From Eshraghiella sp045124255 (GTDB lineage Bacteria; Bacillota; Clostridia; Lachnospirales; Lachnospiraceae), in contig JBGVLM010000018.1 of the NCBI GenBank assembly GCA_045124255.1, forward strand, positions 31,338 to 95,337: DNA of 64,000 nt, in the 5' to 3' direction. The translations under genes and the position numbers were made by a program. This document shows positions 33,926 to 41,309 of the stretch, in pieces. The notes below the pieces were generated by a model. The model saw only the letters and a list, made by a program, of their open reading frames with translations, was not told the origin of the DNA and did not search any database. How positions within the stretch are numbered: position 1 is the first letter of the stretch; each line of letters starts with the position of its first letter.

Positions 33926-34504
33926 TTACACACATATATATTCTTTAATTTTCTCAAATGCTGCCTCTTTAATCCCTGCAACATTCATAATATCCTCAAT
34001 TGTTCCAAACGGACCGTTTGTATTCCTGTAGCTGATTATTGCCTCCGCCCTTGATTCTCCTATCCCCGGCAGAGTGGTAAGTGTGCCTGAATCAGCAGTA
34101 TTAATATTAATAAGTCCTCCTGCATTCTCCTCCTGCGGTATATAATCCTCCCCCACAGCAGGAATATAGATTTTCTGCCCGTCTGCAACATAATCTGCCT
34201 GATTAACTGCATTAATATCTGCATCAGCGGACATTCCGCCTGCCAGCTCAACAGCCTGATAAATCCTGTCGCCCTCGCTGACACATACAATTCCCGGATT
34301 ATTCACGCAGCCGCACACGTATACATAAATAGCTGCCACCGTTTTGGCTTCCGTTTCAGGGACTTCACTCTCCGTCTTTGATATTGCGGCGGTTTCCCAT
34401 TCGTTACTGTCACTGTCAGCTTTGCTGCTGACTATGTATGCAATACCGGCAGCTGCCACACATACAGCCACCGCTACTGCATAAAATATTTTATTAAGCT
34501 TCAT
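33926..34504 (-). CDS. comEA: ComEA-type DNA receptor with SLBB and helix-hairpin-helix domains
   Basis: A 192-residue protein with an N-terminal membrane anchor (residues 7-25). An SLBB domain follows (IYVYVCGCVNNPG, YQAVELAGGM, KIYIPAVGE), then a polar linker and the (HhH)2 DNA-binding domain: INTADSGTLTTLPGIGESRA and IEDIMNVAGIKEAAFEKI. It would bind double-stranded DNA outside the membrane and pass it to ComEC. Length and domain order match Firmicute ComEA. AGGAG lies 5 bases before the ATG. It heads the operon that later includes comEC, but a two-component system and a lipoprotein lie between. Confidence 0.92.
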   Translation of the reverse strand: MKLNKIFYAVAVAVCVAAAGIAYIVSSKADSDSNEWETAAISKTESEVPETEAKTVAAIYVYVCGCVNNPGIVCVSEGDRIYQAVELAGGMSADADINAVNQADYVADGQKIYIPAVGEDYIPQEENAGGLININTADSGTLTTLPGIGESRAEAIISYRNTNGPFGTIEDIMNVAGIKEAAFEKIKEYICV

Positions 34505-34547
34505 ATTCTCTCCTAACCGAGAATAAGCTCAGTTTATGCATACTTGT

Positions 34548-34576
34548 ATTTTATCCAATAGGCAAAATAAATACAA
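34548..34576 (-). promoter_or_regulatory. Predicted sigma-A promoter for comEA operon
   Basis: Minus strand: TTGTAT (34571-34576), 17-base spacer, TAAAAT (34548-34553), about 45 bases before comEA. The leader ends with a small hairpin (ATTCTC with GAGAAT) that overlaps the ribosome binding site. Confidence 0.55.
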
Positions 34577-34585
34577 CTCTTTTTA

Positions 34586-35038
34586 TTATTTTACCTGATT
34601 ATTTTGTCCGCTCATGCAAAAGATTATGACTCCGGCAATTCCTATAATGCCGCCTACGACCTTTCCCCACGAGAACTGTGCCTTCTCCGTTCCGAAAAGT
34701 CCGAAAAGCTCTATCAGATAAGCCGATATAATCTGCATAATTACAATTAACATAACCGCCTTTGCAGGACCGAGCATTTCCATGCTTTTGATTACGGTTA
34801 TTGTAATAAACGCACCTATCACGCCGCCAAGAAGCATATATTTAGGTGTAACCTGCCAAAGGCCCGATATTTTCTCTCTGCCCGTAAAAAACCATGCTAT
34901 TACACAAATAATAAAGGCAGAAAGCTGTACAAATGCAGCTGACAGCCATATAGAGGTCTGTTTTGTGACACCTGTATTCATTACACCCTGAACGCTCATA
35001 AGCAGACCTGATAACAATGCAATTAAAAAACCAAACAT
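34586..35038 (-). CDS. DMT superfamily transporter, DUF606/YdcZ type
   Basis: A 150-residue protein with five hydrophobic segments, the usual half-size of the DUF606 (COG3238) group of the drug/metabolite transporter superfamily. The N-terminus GFLIALLSGLLMSVQGVMNT and the interior VTPKYMLLGGVIGAFITITV match the family pattern. Such small transporters work as dimers; the substrate is unknown. The ribosome binding site AGGAGG is 5 bases before the ATG and lies inside a long stem-loop. It is the last gene before the comEA promoter. Confidence 0.85.
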   Translation of the reverse strand: MFGFLIALLSGLLMSVQGVMNTGVTKQTSIWLSAAFVQLSAFIICVIAWFFTGREKISGLWQVTPKYMLLGGVIGAFITITVIKSMEMLGPAKAVMLIVIMQIISAYLIELFGLFGTEKAQFSWGKVVGGIIGIAGVIIFCMSGQNNQVK

Positions 35039-35040
35039 AA

Positions 35041-35089
35041 AAACCTCCTGAAATTCACTATAAATAGTGTAAACAATTTCAAGAGGTTT
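35041..35089 (-). promoter_or_regulatory. Long hairpin burying the ribosome binding site of the DMT transporter gene
   Basis: On the minus strand, 15 bases (35075-35089) pair with 15 bases (35041-35055) with a single G-T wobble. An inner 5-bp hairpin (35065-35069 with 35056-35060) caps the structure. The AGGAGG of the transporter gene is in the 3' arm, followed by TTTTTATG, which is the start codon region. The same element could act as a terminator of the upstream solute-binding protein gene, as a translational switch, or as both. Confidence 0.7.
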
Positions 35090-35099
35090 AATTCATAAA

Positions 35100-36341
35100 T
35101 CATTTAAGCTGGTTTATCATATATTCTTCAACCTTTGTAAGCTCCTCATCCGAATCATTACCTGCAACAATATTATGCATTGCAATTTCTATTAACGGGT
35201 ATACCTGCTCACCATACTGCAGTTTGTTCTTGCAGTCCGATTTCTCATAGGAATCATAGATTTTCTCCAATTCCTGATTCTCATATTTAATTCCGCGTCT
35301 TGACGAAAGAGCGCCTGTCATATCATACAGCAAAGACGCTGCCTCATATGTTGTAAATCTTGCAAAATCAGACGCAATCGAAACATAGTCGGAATTAGGA
35401 TTTACAACAAGACACTGTGTAATTGAAAGCGGTGATGAGGTATCAAGCTCGTTGTAATCAGGAAATGCTCCCATTTCACACGAAACCTCACTTTCAAGTA
35501 TTGTGTCCAAATCATATGTGGAGGCTATCGTTGAAAGATACCTGCCCTCAATAAACTTATTAATTATATCCTCATAACTCTCTTCACTGTTAATACTGAA
35601 ATAATCAATTATTGCAATATAATCATATAATGACTTAGTAGTTTTTCCGGTAAGTATTTCAACCACTGATGAATCACTTCCGCTATCACCGCCAATATTA
35701 ATTCCTGCACCTATAAACCCGTAATTGATAAAAATATCGTTGAGGTCACATCTGAAAATAGACTCAATCGTCATAAATTCCTCTGATGAATAATCTGCAT
35801 TCTCACCAAAAAGTTTAAGGTTCTCAAAGGTTCTGATATCCTCAGCAGTCAGAAAACCCTCTCTGTATACAAAAAAAGCAGTATCATAGCTTAACGGATA
35901 TGCAATTAAATTACTGCCGTATGAACAGGCATTAATTGCCGCTGCACAGTAATTTTCCTCCGAAAAGACATCATACGGATTCTTTGCAGCAACTCCTGCC
36001 AGATATGCTGTACCAAGGCTGCTGTCAGCGGCCATGTATACATCCACGGTTGTCTCCTCTGAATAAGAACCTTCTATAATATTCTGCATATACTGCGAAT
36101 CCTCTTTGGCATATTCCAGTCTGATATCCACATCCGGATTGGCTTTTTCAAATGCCTTCTCACAATATTCAAAATATTCTTTGTATTTCTCATTCGTATA
36201 TCTTAAATCAATTACTGACGCAGCATTTTCTTTAACGGCTGTTTCTCCCTCTGAGGTTGCTTCCTCACTGTACTGAATCTTACAGCCCGATACGGCAGTA
36301 AGAATAACTCCCGCCATTAACAGGACTCCGGCACGCTTCAT
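35100..36341 (-). CDS. Orphan ABC-type solute-binding lipoprotein
   Basis: A 413-residue lipoprotein with lipobox TAVSGC. The body is acidic and has features of family 1 (MalE-like) extracellular solute-binding proteins: YCEKAFEKANPDVDIRLEY near the N-terminus, LIAYPLSYDTAFFVYREGFL and a late ASDFARFTTYEAASLLYD segment. No permease or ATPase genes are adjacent. A longer frame begins at 36377, but AAGGAG lies 6 bases before the ATG at 36341. It follows argD by 10 bases and so appears to be at the end of the argJ-argB-argD unit, which is unusual. The ligand is unknown. Confidence 0.75.
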   Translation of the reverse strand: MKRAGVLLMAGVILTAVSGCKIQYSEEATSEGETAVKENAASVIDLRYTNEKYKEYFEYCEKAFEKANPDVDIRLEYAKEDSQYMQNIIEGSYSEETTVDVYMAADSSLGTAYLAGVAAKNPYDVFSEENYCAAAINACSYGSNLIAYPLSYDTAFFVYREGFLTAEDIRTFENLKLFGENADYSSEEFMTIESIFRCDLNDIFINYGFIGAGINIGGDSGSDSSVVEILTGKTTKSLYDYIAIIDYFSINSEESYEDIINKFIEGRYLSTIASTYDLDTILESEVSCEMGAFPDYNELDTSSPLSITQCLVVNPNSDYVSIASDFARFTTYEAASLLYDMTGALSSRRGIKYENQELEKIYDSYEKSDCKNKLQYGEQVYPLIEIAMHNIVAGNDSDEELTKVEEYMINQLK

Positions 36342-36351
36342 ATATATCTCC

Positions 36352-37536
36352 TTACAGACATTTTTTAAGTAACTCAATCATCTCATCCACGTGTTCTTTA
36401 CCTGCAATAAGCGGAGGAAGAAAACGGATTACATTAGCTCCTGCGGTAAAAACAATACAACCGCTGTCAATAAGCTTTGCAACAGTTTCTCCGGCAGGAT
36501 GTGAAAGCTCCAGACCCTGCATAAGTCCTGCTCCCCTATGGTCAATTATATCGTCATGCTGTGACTTAATCTCCTCGAGCTGTTCGTAAAGATAGTCTCC
36601 TACCTCTCTTACATTCTCAAGAATGTTATTCTTCTCAAATAAATCAAACACGGTTGACGCTGCCTCACATGCAAGAGGATTGCCTCCGTAAGTAGTTCCG
36701 TGGTCTCCTGCAACAAGCACATCACAGACCTTCTCAGACGCCATAAATGCGCCCACAGGCACACCACAGCCAAGAGCCTTGGCTGTCGTTACAATATCAG
36801 GCTTTACACCGAATTTCTGGTATGCATACATATATCCGGTTCTTCCCATACCGCACTGAATCTCATCAAGGATTAACAGAATGTCATTCTCATCACAAAG
36901 CTGTCTTACTCCTTTAATGAATTCCTCCGTTGCAGGTCTTACACCGCCTTCGCCCTGAACCGTTTCCATAATAATGGCAGCAGTTCTCTCATTAATAAGG
37001 GCTTTAACGCTGTCAAGGTCGTTATATACGGCAAATTTCACACCTGAAACCAAAGGTTCAAAATCCTCTCTGTAATGGGCATTGCCTGTTACTGAGAGTG
37101 CTCCGATGGTTCTTCCGTGGAATGAGTGTTCCATTGCTATTATCTCATAATTCTGTGTTTTTTTGATGACATTTGCATATTTCTTGGCGATTTTTAATGC
37201 ACCCTCAACTGCTTCCGCACCACTGTTTGTGAAAAACACCTTCTTCATGCCGGAAGCTGCAGTCATCTTGGCACCTGCCTTCGCAGCAGGCTCATTATAA
37301 AAATAGTTTGAGGTATGAATAAGCTTATCCACCTGTGCCTTTACCGCATTATTATAATCATCATTGCCGTAGCCAAGGGCAAAAACACCTATACCTGAAC
37401 CAAAATCAAGGTATTTCTTGCCTTCTGCGTCATAAAGGTACATTCCCTCGCCCTTTTCAAGGGCAATCTGATATCTGTTGTATGTATGAATTACATTTGT
37501 TTCTACATCATTAATGATTTTATTTGTTTTCGTCAT
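36352..37536 (-). CDS. argD: Acetylornithine aminotransferase
   Basis: A 394-residue class III PLP aminotransferase that makes N2-acetylornithine. Motifs are YLDFGSGIGVFALGY, FFTNSGAEAVEGALKIAK, SFHGRTIGALSVTG, LILDEIQCGMGRTG and the PLP lysine region VTTAKALGCGVPVGAF. The length is standard. It overlaps the end of argB by 17 bases, indicating translational coupling. It is the third enzyme gene of the argJ-argB-argD unit; argC is absent from this window. Confidence 0.95.
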   Translation of the reverse strand: MTKTNKIINDVETNVIHTYNRYQIALEKGEGMYLYDAEGKKYLDFGSGIGVFALGYGNDDYNNAVKAQVDKLIHTSNYFYNEPAAKAGAKMTAASGMKKVFFTNSGAEAVEGALKIAKKYANVIKKTQNYEIIAMEHSFHGRTIGALSVTGNAHYREDFEPLVSGVKFAVYNDLDSVKALINERTAAIIMETVQGEGGVRPATEEFIKGVRQLCDENDILLILDEIQCGMGRTGYMYAYQKFGVKPDIVTTAKALGCGVPVGAFMASEKVCDVLVAGDHGTTYGGNPLACEAASTVFDLFEKNNILENVREVGDYLYEQLEEIKSQHDDIIDHRGAGLMQGLELSHPAGETVAKLIDSGCIVFTAGANVIRFLPPLIAGKEHVDEMIELLKKCL

Positions 37537-38419
37537 AAAATCTTTCAGCTCCTTTGTTGATAATGGCAGTTCCTATTCCCTTATGAGTGAAGATTTCCAA
37601 CAAAAGACAGTGCGGAATTCTTCCGTCCATTATATGAACTCTTGAAACGCCCTCTTTAATTGCGTCAATACAGTTATTAAGCTTAGGAAGCATACCGCCG
37701 CCGATATATCCGTCATTAATAAGTGCGTCAGCTTCATCCAAATCCAGTTCTGAAATCAATGTACTCGGGTCATCCTTATCCTTATATACGCCCTCAATAT
37801 CAGTAAGGAATGCAAGCTTCTCTGCATTAACGGCCTTGGCGATGGCACATGCCGCGTCATCTGCATTAATATTATAAGTATTGAAATCATCATCAACACC
37901 GATTGGACATATAATCGGAAGGAAATCGTTTTCAAGAAGTGTATGTATAACCTTTGCGTCAACTTCCTTGATATCGCCTACAAAGCCGATATCCTGCCCG
38001 TTGGACAGCTTCTTATTAACCTTTAACATTGCACCGTCCTTGCCGCTTATGCCGACAGCCTTAACACCGAGCTCCTGAACCAGATTAACAAGACTCTTAT
38101 TAACCTTATTAAGTACCATTTCGGCAATTTCCATTGTTGGCTCATCAGTAACACGGAGTCCGTTAACAAAATGAGTCTCCATACCAACCTTGTCAACCCA
38201 TTTGCTGATTTCCTTACCGCCTCCGTGAACGATAATCGGTTTGAAACCTACCAATTTAAGCAAAACGACGTCCTCGATTACGCTTTTTTTAAGTTCCTCG
38301 TCAACCATCGCACTTCCGCCGTATTTAACAACAATTATCTTACGGTTGAATTTCTGAATATATGGAAGAGCCTCGATAAGAACTCTTGCCTTTGCCATTT
38401 CATTATCTAAATTAATCAT
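37520..38419 (-). CDS. argB: Acetylglutamate kinase
   Basis: A 299-residue amino acid kinase that phosphorylates N-acetylglutamate. Motifs are VVKYGGSAMVDEELK, IIVHGGGKEIS, NINADDAACAIA and the late MLPKLNNCIDAI. An N-terminal helix of about 25 residues precedes the kinase fold, as in arginine-sensitive hexameric enzymes, so feedback inhibition by arginine is likely but inferred. The ribosome binding site is GGAG, 8 bases before the ATG. It lies 17 bases after argJ and overlaps argD. Confidence 0.95.
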   Translation of the reverse strand: MINLDNEMAKARVLIEALPYIQKFNRKIIVVKYGGSAMVDEELKKSVIEDVVLLKLVGFKPIIVHGGGKEISKWVDKVGMETHFVNGLRVTDEPTMEIAEMVLNKVNKSLVNLVQELGVKAVGISGKDGAMLKVNKKLSNGQDIGFVGDIKEVDAKVIHTLLENDFLPIICPIGVDDDFNTYNINADDAACAIAKAVNAEKLAFLTDIEGVYKDKDDPSTLISELDLDEADALINDGYIGGGMLPKLNNCIDAIKEGVSRVHIMDGRIPHCLLLEIFTHKGIGTAIINKGAERFYDENK

Positions 38420-38436
38420 TATCCTGTCTCCGTTTC

Positions 38437-39663
38437 TTATGACCTGTAATCGGCATTGATATTAACATACTCATGTGTAAGGTCACAGCCGTAGGCTGTT
38501 GCCTTAAATTCGCCCTGTTTGCAGTCGCAGACAGCCGTAACATGCTCTGCCGAAAGAATCTCTGTCGCTTTCTCCTCGCTGTAATCCGTCGCTCTTCCGT
38601 CCTTTACAATCTGTAAACTGCCATTGGCACTTTCAAAATATATGTCAACAAGTTCAGGGTCAAATTCCGCACCTGAATAACCCATTGCACACAGAATTCT
38701 TCCCCAGTTTGCATCATGTCCGTAAATTGCAGCCTTGGTAAGACTTGACATAACAACTGATTTTGCCATTGTTTTCGCATCCTGCTTAGTAAGTGCATTC
38801 TCAACTCTTACTTCAAAAAGACAGGTACAGCCCTCGCCGTCACCGGCAATCATTTTGGAAAGTTCTTCATTAATATAGTAGAGTGCCTGATGGAATTTTT
38901 CATAATTCTCATCCTCACAGTCAATTTCCTTATTGCCTGCCATTCCGTTGGCAAGAAGAAGAACCGTATCATTTGTTGAGGTATCGCCGTCAACCGAAAT
39001 CATATTAAAGGTCTCATCAATGCTGTCACTCAATGCTTTCTGAAGAAGTTCCTTTTTAATTGCACAGTCCGTTGTAATGAAGCAGAGCATTGTGCACATA
39101 TTAGGGTGAATCATTCCCGAACCCTTACACATTCCGCCGATTGTAACTGTAGTTCCGTCAATATCTATCTGAACCGCAACCTGTTTTGATTTGGTATCCG
39201 TAGTCATAATTGCTTCTGCCGCAAGTGTTCCATGCTCAGAATCGTTTCCGAGATTCTTAGGAAGCTCCTTAATTCCCTTTAAAATAACCTCCATCGGAAG
39301 CTGCTTTCCGATTACACCTGTGGAAGCTACCAGAACAGAATTCTGCGGAATATTCATCTCCTTACCGACAGCCGCTGCCATATCACTGCAATAGCCATAA
39401 CCTTCGTCACCTGTACATGCATTCGCAACACCGCTGTTAACTACAACAGCCTGAATAAATTCTGATTCGTGAACCATTTTGTAATCCCATTTAACGGGAG
39501 CCGCCTTAACCTTATTGGTGGTAAAGGTTCCTGCTGCATTACAAGGCACTTCACTGTATACAAGTGCCATATCCTTCTTAATGTTATTCTTAATTCCGGC
39601 GTTAAGACCATTCGCCATAAATCCTTTTGCTGCGGTAACACCGCCTGTAATTCCTTTTGTCAT
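38437..39663 (-). CDS. argJ: Bifunctional glutamate N-acetyltransferase / ornithine acetyltransferase
   Basis: A 408-residue enzyme that recycles the acetyl group in arginine synthesis. The autocleavage site is in CKGSGMIHPNMCTML: the nucleophilic Thr follows a Cys rather than the common Ala. Other family blocks are VNSGVANACTGDEG, VLVASTGVIGKQLP and SKSVVMSSLTKAAIYGHDANWGRI. GGAGG stands 7 bases before the ATG. It heads the argJ-argB-argD unit and is divergent from argG across a 243-base region with candidate ARG boxes. Confidence 0.95.
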   Translation of the reverse strand: MTKGITGGVTAAKGFMANGLNAGIKNNIKKDMALVYSEVPCNAAGTFTTNKVKAAPVKWDYKMVHESEFIQAVVVNSGVANACTGDEGYGYCSDMAAAVGKEMNIPQNSVLVASTGVIGKQLPMEVILKGIKELPKNLGNDSEHGTLAAEAIMTTDTKSKQVAVQIDIDGTTVTIGGMCKGSGMIHPNMCTMLCFITTDCAIKKELLQKALSDSIDETFNMISVDGDTSTNDTVLLLANGMAGNKEIDCEDENYEKFHQALYYINEELSKMIAGDGEGCTCLFEVRVENALTKQDAKTMAKSVVMSSLTKAAIYGHDANWGRILCAMGYSGAEFDPELVDIYFESANGSLQIVKDGRATDYSEEKATEILSAEHVTAVCDCKQGEFKATAYGCDLTHEYVNINADYRS

Positions 39664-39681
39664 AATAATACCTCCAGATTG

Positions 39682-39710
39682 ATATTAGTACCTAAAAACT
39701 TTTGTGTAAA
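39682..39710 (-). promoter_or_regulatory. Candidate promoter for argJBD
   Basis: Minus strand: TTTACA (39705-39710), 17-base spacer, TAATAT (39682-39687). If used, the leader would be only about 13 bases, starting at the ribosome binding site, so a different start point is possible. Confidence 0.4.
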
Positions 39711-39763
39711 GTCTTTTCATATAAAAAAAAGAAAAGATTTTTACGTCCCTGCTGTTATGTTAT

Positions 39764-39797
39764 TGTATGATTATACATTTTCAATGCATATTATGCA
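39764..39797. promoter_or_regulatory. Candidate ArgR (ARG box) operators between argJ and argG
   Basis: TGTATGATTATACA (39764-39777) fits the ARG box half-site pattern TGnAT-N4-ATnCA exactly. Eight bases further, TGCATATTATGCA (39785-39797) is a perfect palindrome with one base less between the halves. Two neighbouring boxes in a divergent arginine promoter region are what ArgR/AhrC binding would require. ArgR itself is not in the window. Confidence 0.55.
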
Positions 39798-39835
39798 AGT
39801 ATTTTTTTGATTTTATACATTTTTTTAATTTCTTA

Positions 39836-39864
39836 TTGCATAAATAACACATTTGATGTATATT
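39836..39864 (+). promoter_or_regulatory. Predicted sigma-A promoter of argG
   Basis: TTGCAT (39836-39841), 17-base spacer, TATATT (39859-39864), about 40 bases before argG. The -35 overlaps an ARG-box-like half-site TGCAT. Confidence 0.6.
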
Positions 39865-39906
39865 AACAGTTGATAAAACAATAATAATTGTCAGGAGGCA
39901 TTTAAT

Positions 39907-41124
39907 ATGAAAGAAAAAGTTATTCTTGCATATTCCGGTGGACTTGATACCACTGCCATTATTCCATGGTTAAAAGAAAATTTTGATTACGAAGTTATCT
40001 GTGTATGTGCAGACTGCGGACAGGGAGAAGAATTGGACGGTCTTGAAGAAAGAGCCCTTTCAAGCGGAGCTTCCAAATTATACATCGAGGATTTAACTGA
40101 TGAATTCTGTGATGATTACATAGTTCCATGTGTACAGGCACACGCAGTATATGAGAACAAGTACCTTCTTGGAACTTCTATGGCAAGACCTGTAATCGCT
40201 AAGCGTCTTGTTGAAATCGCACGTAAGGAAGGCGCAACCGCTATCTGCCACGGTGCTACAGGTAAGGGAAATGACCAGATTCGTTTTGAATTAACAATCA
40301 AGGCTCTTGCTCCTGATATTAAGATAATTGCCGCTTGGAGAAATGACAAGTGGACAATGAATTCCCGTGAGGAAGAAATTGAATACTGCAGACAGCATGG
40401 CATTGACCTTCCGTTCAAGGCAGACACAAGCTACAGCCGTGACCGTAACCTCTGGCATATCAGCCATGAAGGTCTTGAACTTGAGGATCCTGCCAACGAG
40501 CCTAACTTTGAGCACCTTCTTGTACTTGGTACTACACCGGAGAAGGCTCCTGAAGAAGGCGAATATGTGACAATGACATTTGAAAAAGGTGTTCCTACCT
40601 CTGTTAACGGTAAGAAGATGAAGGTTTCCGATATTATCCGTGAATTAAACCGTCTCGGCGGCAAGCATGGTATCGGTATTGTTGATATCGTTGAGAACCG
40701 TGTAGTTGGTATGAAATCCCGCGGCGTATATGAGACTCCGGGCGGAACTATCCTTTACGAAGCTCATCAGCAGCTTGAGGAATTAATCCTTGACCGTGAT
40801 ACTACTACAATGAAGCTTGATATGGGCAACAAATTTGCACAGATAGTTTACGAAGGAAAATGGTTTACTCCTCTTCGTGAAGCAGTTCAGGCATTCATTG
40901 AGAAGACTCAGGAAAATGTTACAGGTGAAGTTAAATTCAAGCTTTACAAAGGAAACATCATTAAGGCCGGAACAACTTCTCCATACTCACTTTACAATGA
41001 GTCAATCGCTTCATTTACAACCGGTGATTTATATGACCACCATGACGCAGAAGGCTTCATTAACCTCTTCGGACTTTCATTAAAGGTTCGTGCAATGAAG
41101 CAGGCTGAGAATGACAACAAATAA
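39907..41124 (+). CDS. argG: Argininosuccinate synthase
   Basis: A 405-residue ATP-dependent ligase joining citrulline and aspartate. The N-type ATP pyrophosphatase motif is AYSGGLDTTAIIPWL near residue 8; others are GTSMARPVIAKRLVE, ATAICHGATGKGNDQIRFE and YSRDRNLWHISHEGLELEDP. Length and sequence are typical. AGGAGG precedes the ATG. It is separate from argH, which lies 5.9 kb downstream on the same strand behind the GT2-GtrA-YfhO genes. Confidence 0.96.
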   Translation: MKEKVILAYSGGLDTTAIIPWLKENFDYEVICVCADCGQGEELDGLEERALSSGASKLYIEDLTDEFCDDYIVPCVQAHAVYENKYLLGTSMARPVIAKRLVEIARKEGATAICHGATGKGNDQIRFELTIKALAPDIKIIAAWRNDKWTMNSREEEIEYCRQHGIDLPFKADTSYSRDRNLWHISHEGLELEDPANEPNFEHLLVLGTTPEKAPEEGEYVTMTFEKGVPTSVNGKKMKVSDIIRELNRLGGKHGIGIVDIVENRVVGMKSRGVYETPGGTILYEAHQQLEELILDRDTTTMKLDMGNKFAQIVYEGKWFTPLREAVQAFIEKTQENVTGEVKFKLYKGNIIKAGTTSPYSLYNESIASFTTGDLYDHHDAEGFINLFGLSLKVRAMKQAENDNK

Positions 41125-41154
41125 TATTAACTAATTAAATAATTAACTAAATCC

Positions 41155-41197
41155 AAACACCGCTGCCGTTATCCGGACAATAACTGCAGCGGTGTTT
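41155..41197 (+). terminator. Hairpin terminator after argG
   Basis: 12-bp stem (41155-41166 with 41186-41197) and an internal GTTAT/ATAAC stem inside the loop. The downstream T-run is weak (AAAATTT), so efficiency is uncertain. Confidence 0.65.
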
Positions 41198-41309
41198 AAA
41201 ATTTACAATTTGTTCATACTTTCTTTATATTTTTTACATTCAAACACTATGCGTTTATGATAAATTGGAATACAAAGGTATTTTATTTTTTATTAGGAGG
41301 CGTATTTAT

